A stretch of DNA of 36,697 nucleotides from an uncultured Geobacteraceae bacterium. GTDB taxonomy: Bacteria > Desulfobacterota > Desulfuromonadia > Geobacterales > Pseudopelobacteraceae. Where the stretch lies: contig CAIMXI010000270.1 of the NCBI GenBank assembly GCA_903845365.1, positions 1 through 36,697 of the forward strand. Reading direction: 5' to 3'. Positions 32,901 to 36,697 of this stretch are shown here, one piece after another (the first letter of the stretch is position 1; every line of letters begins with the position of its first letter). The notes under the pieces are model-generated. The model made no database searches, had not been told where the DNA came from, and saw nothing but the letters and a program-made list of their open reading frames with translations. A program made the position numbers and the translations under genes.

Positions 32901-33130
32901 TTTTCTAGCAATGGAATAATAAATTCTGACAAAGCAAGGTCATATTCGCAGACGGAGTTTTCACCTTTTTTAATCAAATCACCTGTAAATAAGACCAAAT
33001 CTAGCGTTAGGGCATTGTCAAGTATCAATTTGTCAACATCCTTGAAAAAAGCTTCTCTTACTTTTTGTATTCTTTTAAGGTCGCTTGTATTCATATGTAA
33101 ATCTGCAATATGCAGAGCATTTATTCGCAT
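29948..33130 (-). CDS. Metallophosphoesterase-NACHT (STAND) NTPase fusion
   Basis: The protein is 1060 residues long. Residues 1-300 are a calcineurin-like phosphoesterase with all metal-binding motifs: HIADLHMN (D10, H12), FTGDL (D51), AGNHE (N91, H92), LSHHG (H220, H221) and CHGHIH (H247, H249). Residues 395-560 are a NACHT-type P-loop ATPase: FFGGKEFGKTTLL (Walker A, G408-T415), VLFLIDDYDDVDD (Walker B, D484/D485) and YIITVSDR (sensor). The rest, 560-1060, is helical and may be a sensor region. STAND proteins use the C-terminal part to detect a trigger and then oligomerise; here the phosphoesterase would be the effector, cutting nucleic acid or nucleotides. GGAGG precedes the ATG. It is the last gene of the caspase cassette, 19 bp after the small membrane protein. 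An antiphage role is inferred from architecture. Confidence 0.88.
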   Translation of the reverse strand: MRINALHIADLHMNTSDLKRIQKVREAFFKDVDKLILDNALTLDLVLFTGDLIKKGENSVCEYDLALSEFIIPLLEKYELAESDFIYVAGNHEVDRTYIDRTYETGLDAQLNDVDALHRFILDVESNKTGLSYRMLTQKLSAFDNFKNVLQNNNRIISTYFYDTYIVIKNNLKVGIVALNSAWRSADHRNDQGMIVIGSEILEEASKGISTCDIKIVLSHHGYDMFAEWDKQQLQSVMAKKFNLFCHGHIHDSNFNYVQSLLGSLYISTCASMYSGRVKNGYSLLSIDLKELDLTVYLRKWYEIRGEFDQETEKCESGIVKCNNFICSNPETHKLIDLSKIRSVLRIDTGKSDKVIVPLTNIDSVKLSEIFVEPVITNKSRYDKSEPKLETFKLTDLLATLENILFFGGKEFGKTTLLNYIKEQVLNNDGNLASKLPVFINFREIPKNNPSSISVVASKAIDSLVTRPEMEKYLKEGNVLFLIDDYDDVDDTSREKRKIVLTEIYKLYPTCRYIITVSDRISQAFKQESISLNETLGANNYYIQPMNTGKIRELLHKWNIFGKYDVDKMLKQIVYYFKQLQVPVTPMTVTLFIGVLFRDKSQKNIRNEAYLIENYFEEILEKLSDEEIDHELDFKEKESFLIYIAKTMVESDTYEWTIDKYEEAKLHYFKRFDEDMPRESTFNPFFSKQILANTNRKITFKFRFWLNYFIARGMQKDKVFDTMLMSREDYLKFSTAIAYKAGLLRDDHLLLAEIDRRTSFAMREILGQQHESIHDMNHFQESIVLLTKQVKSEIREKNHVEIKDEVSDQIYLQNVDILENTSMSKDADDDLEKAIRLITLEADILRNTRELTAEDRKVYISKCVDYYIGTMWASIEDFKLFIHDISIREIYEILLGERIEEIKNERTEQLVKKSQEIIYRVLPVSVILHMSDHMGNAKLKNTVKDLAQIEKDTLKKCFLSMLLMKLDFAASRDIVKQLIIDSHSSIVDYIIFTYIRVYCYENKLGSDSLDQAIALLEQIRGKYAETHAKIPGIARDTFASDVRKELTLKRLKETVKTQIN

Positions 33131-33149
33131 TTATCCTCCGGAAGATATG

Positions 33150-33365
33150 TTAGCATGTCACTATGTTTTCCTGAACATTATGCCAGATGATTGATTCTGT
33201 TGTCAGAATGATGATTAAAAAGCCAATTACGCCTGCCGTCAGGGTGTGATCTTCTCTTGCCATGGGATTCTTCCATGTAGTTGCCAAAACCACACCTACG
33301 CTATTGAGCAATTCAAAGACCCAGTAGCTCCAATATACTGAGTCATAGAGGTTTTTACTAATCAA
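33150..33365 (-). CDS. Small membrane protein of the caspase-NACHT cassette
   Basis: The 71-residue protein has two hydrophobic stretches: YWVFELLNSVGVVLATTW (about 14-31) and LTAGVIGFLIIILTTESIIW (about 42-61), joined by a short charged loop (KNPMAREDHT). The start is uncertain: TTG at 33365 has no clear ribosome site, and the frame is open further upstream to a stop but without ATG or GTG. The gene lies between the four-helix membrane protein and the NACHT gene, on the same strand. Size and topology resemble holin-like or pore-forming effectors, but no family is recognised. Confidence 0.55.
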   Translation of the reverse strand: MISKNLYDSVYWSYWVFELLNSVGVVLATTWKNPMAREDHTLTAGVIGFLIIILTTESIIWHNVQENIVTC

Positions 33366-33476
33366 GTCAATTCTATTAACTTTACCTTTAAAATATGCTG
33401 TTTTTTTAGTTTGTACTTTCTTTCCGCGCTGACAATCACTTGTCTAATCGGCTGGTTTTGGGCCGGTCTACTTTTT

Positions 33477-34265
33477 TTATTCCTCTTTTTTTTTGTGGCT
33501 CTTTTCTAGCTTCGCTAATATAGATGGTGCGAATCGTTCACTCATACCAGCTACAAAACCTAAAGCAATTAATGCAATTTCTTTCTGATCTATTCTAGAA
33601 AACACTGGTAAGAACAATTCAGCTCGAACTAACATCGAAACTAAAAGAGCGGAAAGAGCTCCCGCAATTACTCGATATGAACTCTCAATTTCATGTAACG
33701 CTTTACCGCTTAAGCAGTTTAGATTCTCTTTTCCCATACGGAATATAATTGACATGAGAGCGCCTAGTGCGCCTGTTACCATGCATAGACAGGTGTTGAA
33801 AAAGACGGCACCAAAAATATTAGTGCTGATGTCTCGGAAAGTCCAAAGGATAATCCCCACGCTTAATATCAAAGCTGCTGTTTGACCTGCTCTAGCCAGA
33901 TACCACTGGCGTGACAACTCTTTTCCTCTATCTATGAGGTAGCTTTCAGCGTGATTAAGGATTTCAGCAGCTTTTTTGTAGTCATGTGCCAAACTGCGCG
34001 CAAGGGATTCCCCCAATAACCTCTTAAAGCTTAGCAGGCTTGTTTCTGAAAGATGAGTTGTTGGCTTACATTCCTGAAGTGCTACACCATTAAGTATTTC
34101 TTTATGTTTTTCGGGTTTTTCATGACCCTTTTCGTCATATTCTGCGGTGGTAATCCAATCCAAATCGTTTTCGTTGTCTATAAATACGATAAAACCCTGA
34201 CTATCTAAAATTAAATGCCTAAGGTTGAGAACACCCCATTTTTCTTGATCATAGTCAACGCTCAT
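33477..34265 (-). CDS. Four-helix membrane protein of the caspase-NACHT cassette
   Basis: The 262-residue protein has a soluble N-terminal domain of about 125 residues (WGVLNLRHLILDSQGFIVF and onward to a helical HDYKKAAEILNHAESYL). Four predicted helices follow at about 127-144, 150-175, 198-213 and 230-247, and a lysine-rich tail ends the protein. GFVAGMSERFAPSIL in the last helix is a motif seen in several bacterial membrane proteins of unknown role. It starts 11 bp after the caspase stop with AGAGGT as ribosome site, so the two are tightly coupled. It could be the membrane target cleaved by the protease, or its anchor. No function is established. Confidence 0.8.
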   Translation of the reverse strand: MSVDYDQEKWGVLNLRHLILDSQGFIVFIDNENDLDWITTAEYDEKGHEKPEKHKEILNGVALQECKPTTHLSETSLLSFKRLLGESLARSLAHDYKKAAEILNHAESYLIDRGKELSRQWYLARAGQTAALILSVGIILWTFRDISTNIFGAVFFNTCLCMVTGALGALMSIIFRMGKENLNCLSGKALHEIESSYRVIAGALSALLVSMLVRAELFLPVFSRIDQKEIALIALGFVAGMSERFAPSILAKLEKSHKKKEE

Positions 34266-34276
34266 AGATTACCTCT

Positions 34277-35011
34277 TCAAATAATAGCAAATGGATAAAA
34301 GTGCATTCGCCTCCCTGCATTAAATACAGGCAGTTGCGGAGCATTTCTTTTGTATGTCATATCCTTAGCTCGCTCAAAAGCTTTGTCTATTTTGACTATT
34401 CCGTACCCGCAGCTATTTGAGTGTGAGAAGTTGCTGGGGGCCTTTAAAAGCTCTTGTGTAAAAACGCCTCCGGTCCCATCATCACCAGCTGATTGGTCAA
34501 TACTACAGGAGTAGGCAACAATTCTTCCCTCAGGGTTTGACATAACGCAATCATCAAAAATTTTTCTATAGTCGATGTGTGCTTTTTTTGCACTTTCGCA
34601 TACTGCCGCTTTCTTCATTTCGCGCATTTCATCTTTGTGGATAAGCACTAAGTTCCTGCAAATATCTGCGATCACTAAATGTCTTTTATTTTTAGGATTT
34701 ATGCTGCTTATAGAAATTTTTTCTTTTTCACTTAAATACATAAGCGTCTCGTCAATTCCCTTTCCTCTAACGTGCTCTCCATGCCCCGAACAAGTAATGA
34801 GAATATAATCAATATTACTGGTCATTTCTAATTGACGATAAATTTCTGTCGAATTCTGATCAATAATTGTAATAATCTCATTTGGTCTCCAAGCACCACC
34901 GCAATCTGAGAGAAGGAAGTTGCGGATGTCGTTTATGTCCGTAACGACTCCAGGCAGGGCTGGTGTGACACCTGGTGCTCCAATAAGAATTGCTTTTCTT
35001 GTAATGGCCAT
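34277..35011 (-). CDS. Caspase-like cysteine protease (peptidase C14 family)
   Basis: The 244-residue protein matches the caspase/metacaspase p20 fold. RKAILIGAPGVTPALPGVVTDINDI is strand 1 and the linker. DYILITCSGHGEH carries the catalytic His77. RHLVIADICRN carries the catalytic Cys118 after the strand, where metacaspases have D-x-C. RIVAYSCSIDQSAGDDGTGGVFTQELL provides the S1-pocket region and the last strands. It lacks a prodomain or separate sensor domain, so it must be activated by a partner, plausibly the NACHT protein in the same operon. AGGAG stands about 10 bases before the ATG. Family knowledge: caspase-like proteases act in several antiphage systems by cutting proteins or membrane effectors. 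Confidence 0.88.
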   Translation of the reverse strand: MAITRKAILIGAPGVTPALPGVVTDINDIRNFLLSDCGGAWRPNEIITIIDQNSTEIYRQLEMTSNIDYILITCSGHGEHVRGKGIDETLMYLSEKEKISISSINPKNKRHLVIADICRNLVLIHKDEMREMKKAAVCESAKKAHIDYRKIFDDCVMSNPEGRIVAYSCSIDQSAGDDGTGGVFTQELLKAPSNFSHSNSCGYGIVKIDKAFERAKDMTYKRNAPQLPVFNAGRRMHFYPFAII

Positions 35012-35036
35012 TTTTCATAATCTCCTTATTTCTGTG

Positions 35037-35155
35037 CTAATTAGTACCGAGTTGTGCATATGGAGAAAATTGCTCGACAATCACCCACCATTTGCCGTCG
35101 TCTTTCACAAAGACGAGCAGCAATCCTAATCTCGTCTTTATTACAAGCCTTTCAA
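35037..35155 (-). pseudogene. Tail of an NTF2-like (SnoaL/DUF4440-type) gene downstream of HU
   Basis: In a frame offset from the HU gene the minus strand reads LGLLLVFVKDDGKWWVIVEQ then FSPYAQLGTN and stops at 35037-35039. The VFVKxDGKWWVxxEQFSP pattern is the typical last strand of NTF2-like DUF4440/SnoaL proteins. It has no start and merges with the end of the HU gene, so it is a 3' remnant at a recombination junction. The apparent alternative hairpins here (AAGACGAG, CTCGTCTT, AAAGACG) fall in this relic. Confidence 0.35.
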
Positions 35156-35407
35156 ATCTTTGCCAGCCGTAAACTTGCCGCTTTTTGACGCTGCGATCTG
35201 AATCTCAGCACCAGTCTGCGGGTTGCTACCTTTACGTGCTGATCGTTCTGAAACACCAAAAGTGCCGAAACCGGGGAAAGTAATCTTGTCTCCGGCTTTC
35301 AACAACTTTGTCGTAACCGAGATAAACGCTTCTACGTTATCTGCTGCTACGGTTTTTGGTACGTCCAGTTCCTCTGCTACTGCTGCCACAAATTCTGCTT
35401 TCGTCAT
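35141..35407 (-). CDS. HU/IHF-family DNA-binding protein, right (intact) copy
   Basis: The 88-residue protein uses the ATG at 35407, which has AGGAGA 6-7 bases upstream; the frame extends upstream without support. The sequence carries TKAEFVAAVAEELDVPKTVA, GDKITFPGFGTF, the arm SARKGSNPQTGAEI and KDLKGL. Ser61 replaces the Arg that HU arms usually have (GRNP), which could weaken DNA contact. A sigma-70-like promoter lies just upstream. It is transcribed toward the caspase gene 129 bp away, with no strong terminator between, so the cassette may be co-expressed with it. It is about 91% identical in DNA to the left copy. Confidence 0.92.
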   Translation of the reverse strand: MTKAEFVAAVAEELDVPKTVAADNVEAFISVTTKLLKAGDKITFPGFGTFGVSERSARKGSNPQTGAEIQIAASKSGKFTAGKDLKGL

Positions 35408-35443
35408 GTTGTATCTCCTTTTTAGTTTGTGCCGTTTTCCGCA

Positions 35444-35472
35444 CTGATACCACATCGACTATTTCTGGTCAA
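35444..35472 (-). promoter_or_regulatory. Sigma-70-like promoter of the right HU gene
   Basis: On the minus strand TTGACC (35472-35467) and TATCAG (35449-35444) are spaced by exactly 17 bp, 37 bp upstream of the HU start codon. The left HU copy has nothing like it. Confidence 0.5.
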
Positions 35473-35593
35473 CGCCCAACACGCGGTCTCGGACATCTTC
35501 TCGGGTGTCCAGAATTAAACGAGAGGGATTCTTTTTTACTGTCAAAAACAGGTCGTATCGATTAGAATAATTTAAACTAAATGATAAGCATTG

Positions 35594-35622
35594 GTACACA
35601 TATTAGTACACTGTTGGTACAC
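35594..35622. promoter_or_regulatory. Three phased GTACAC repeats
   Basis: GTACAC occurs at 35594-35599, 35606-35611 and 35617-35622, about one helical turn apart. The first and third share the longer TTGGTACACA. This suggests cooperative binding of a regulator or a recombinase arm-site cluster. Confidence 0.45.
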
Positions 35623-35867
35623 AACGTTGGAGTTTAAGCTCCATGTGCCGGAGATTATAAATTAAATGCTGCTCAATAAGCGAGAATAATTAGGTGGTTA
35701 AGGCGTAAATGAAATAATTCCGGAAGCTATCGTCGCAACTGTAACATAATCGCATAATTAGCTAAATTAGCTAGTATTTTTCACGTTACACAAGCTCAGT
35801 TCTTTATCAAACACACCAGCGGACACATACTTTGGGCCAGTCTAAAAAACCAAGTTGTATCGGTTAC

Positions 35868-36389
35868 TTACAAGCTGCGACTGTTTTCGTGTGAGTTAGT
35901 ATAATCCATGATCAACTGCTTGATTGCGACGTTCTTTCCTCTTACTGTATTGCAGAGGTATCCGCCGTTAAATACTTCTGTCAGCGGCTCCGGGCCGATT
36001 TTAGCCAATAACGGCAGTTGGTGGGGATCGCCGGTAAACCAGGTAACGATGCCGAATTTGCGTGGATCGTGAAAGCGGAGTAGCAGGGTGTCATCAAAGA
36101 AAAAATCGAGATGATCATGCTTTTCCGGCGGCGAGAAAACTCGGAGTAGCCGCAAAAAACCGGTCATCCCCAGATGCATCAGTAGCGAGCCGCTGCCGCA
36201 GTCGAACAACAGGTACTTGCCGCGCCGGGTAATGGCTCGCAGAGTCAGCCCAGGCAGTATCTCCGCAAGTTCAGGTGGCACCGGAAGCCTCAGTTTAGCG
36301 ACTCTCAGTACCACCTGCGTGAAGCGTTTCCCCACTAAATCCCGCTCAAGCCGACGACGGGTTACTTCTACTTCCGGAAGTTCCGGCAC
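35868..36389 (-). pseudogene. mutM: Truncated formamidopyrimidine-DNA glycosylase (mutM/fpg)
   Basis: The GTG at 36389 has GGAGG 5 bases upstream and places Pro2 and Glu3 (PELPEVEVTRRRLE) correctly; these are the catalytic residues of Fpg. RAITRRGKYLLFDCGSGSLL, HLGMTGFLR, HDHLDFFFDD, LRFHDPRKFG and KIGPEPL all match the N-terminal and early H2TH regions. At VAIKQLIMD, where the family continues through the H2TH motif (GVGNIYANE) to a zinc finger, the frame switches to unrelated YTNSHENSRSL and stops. The product would be 173 residues instead of about 270 and lacks the DNA-binding H2TH and zinc finger, so it is inactive. The break at about 35900 marks the right edge of the accessory region. 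Confidence 0.88.
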
Positions 36390-36429
36390 GGTAGCCTCCA
36401 AGAGGTCGGATTTGGTACGGATTGGGAAT

Positions 36430-36613
36430 AAACCTGGGATAAGCTGTTAACAAGTCCTTTTGGCAGATCTGTTGAGCCGTGAATCGGAATTGGGACTGAC
36501 CGACTGCCTTCCCGGATCATGATGTGGTGACTGCCAGAGATGCGATCAAGCAGCCTTGTTCTTCCAGAAGTTTTTTGGGGAGTGCCCATATTTAATGCCG
36601 TTGACGGCTGCAC
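36430..36613 (-). pseudogene. Frameshifted HicA-like toxin remnant
   Basis: One minus-strand frame contains LLDRISGSHHIMIREGSRSV then PIPIHGSTDLPKGLVNSL, the HicA/YcfA double-stranded-RNA-binding core with its catalytic His in GSHHIM. The expected N-terminus (PKKLLEEQGC) is in another frame just upstream, so one frameshift separates them. After GLVNSL the C-terminus diverges into mutM. No HicB antitoxin is visible in the window. A further frame at 36694-36610 with AGGAGG upstream is not recognised. Confidence 0.5.
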
Positions 36614-36697
36614 AGATGACAGTCAGTCGCACGTCATTCCGCCCTGAATCCAGGCGTTGACCTCTTTCTTCCACTGTTTTATCCCTCCTTGTATCAG

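Larger units (their letters stand above)
35408..35867. other. Intergenic region upstream of the right HU gene
   Basis: No gene seen. It carries the HU promoter, three spaced GTACAC repeats, a short inverted repeat TGGAG-TTTAAG-CTCCA near 35630, and a tandem 9-bp repeat (ATTAGCTAA, ATTAGCTAG) at 35757-35774. Confidence 0.5.

Noticed and set aside
35099-35138. Mutually exclusive hairpins resembling a transcription attenuator upstream of the caspase gene
   Set aside because: The three segments (AAGACGAG, CTCGTCTT, AAAGACG) fall in a likely gene remnant and neither hairpin is followed by a T-run, so a regulatory reading is weak.

Overview
The window looks like accessory chromosome of a Gram-negative bacterium. 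The Wzx/Wzy polysaccharide locus, a PglC-type priming transferase, HU-type histone-like proteins, MutM and a HicA remnant fit Desulfobacterota (Geobacter-like) or Proteobacteria. No rRNA, tRNA or housekeeping marker fixes the taxon, so this is a weak inference. I found no tRNA, rRNA, CRISPR array or intact transposase.

Positions 1-25013 are the 3' end of an unrelated + strand gene followed by one long minus-strand O-antigen/exopolysaccharide operon, transcribed from right to left. In transcription order it encodes a UDP-glucuronate 4-epimerase-like SDR, Wzx flippase, methyltransferase, GT4, a second SDR, a three-domain HddC-GmhB-P-loop fusion, HddA kinase, GmhA isomerase, an AsnB amidotransferase, GT4, RmlC, a WxcM/FdtA-like cupin, a CgeB-like glycosyltransferase, an N-formyltransferase, a DegT aminotransferase, a Wzy-like polymerase, two GT4s, a truncated and then an intact PglC-type priming transferase, a 3-hydroxyacyl-CoA dehydrogenase, a NeuD/PglD-like acyltransferase, a second DegT aminotransferase and two tiny paralogous membrane proteins. 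Together these predict a Wzx/Wzy-assembled glycan. Likely precursors are GDP-D-glycero-D-manno-heptose, a dTDP-3-formamido-3,6-dideoxyhexose, a UDP-hexuronate (perhaps amidated by AsnB) and a 4-acylamino sugar for priming. The last 4.9 kb of the operon is peppered with an AT-rich heptanucleotide repeat that forms the 3' ends, and even the last codons, of several genes.

Positions 25014-29590 are a transition zone. It holds a solitary ParB-like gene whose reading frame continues past its stop codon, REP-like elements, gene remnants, a (GA)12 microsatellite and four tandem 12-bp repeats. It also holds a + strand pair made of an unrecognised 444-aa protein with an ART-like motif and a DUF2164 protein.

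Positions 29591-35407 are the most striking part. A minus-strand cassette encodes a caspase-like protease, a four-helix membrane protein, a small membrane protein and a 1060-aa metallophosphoesterase-NACHT NTPase. It is bracketed by two HU genes in direct orientation that are about 91% identical. The outer left HU copy has lost its promoter and ribosome binding site; the right copy keeps both. The architecture resembles a bacterial inflammasome-like or antiphage system (STAND sensor, caspase, membrane effector) carried as an excisable cassette. To the right, mutM is cut off at about two-thirds of its length and a HicA-like toxin gene is frameshifted, marking the edge of the accessory region.
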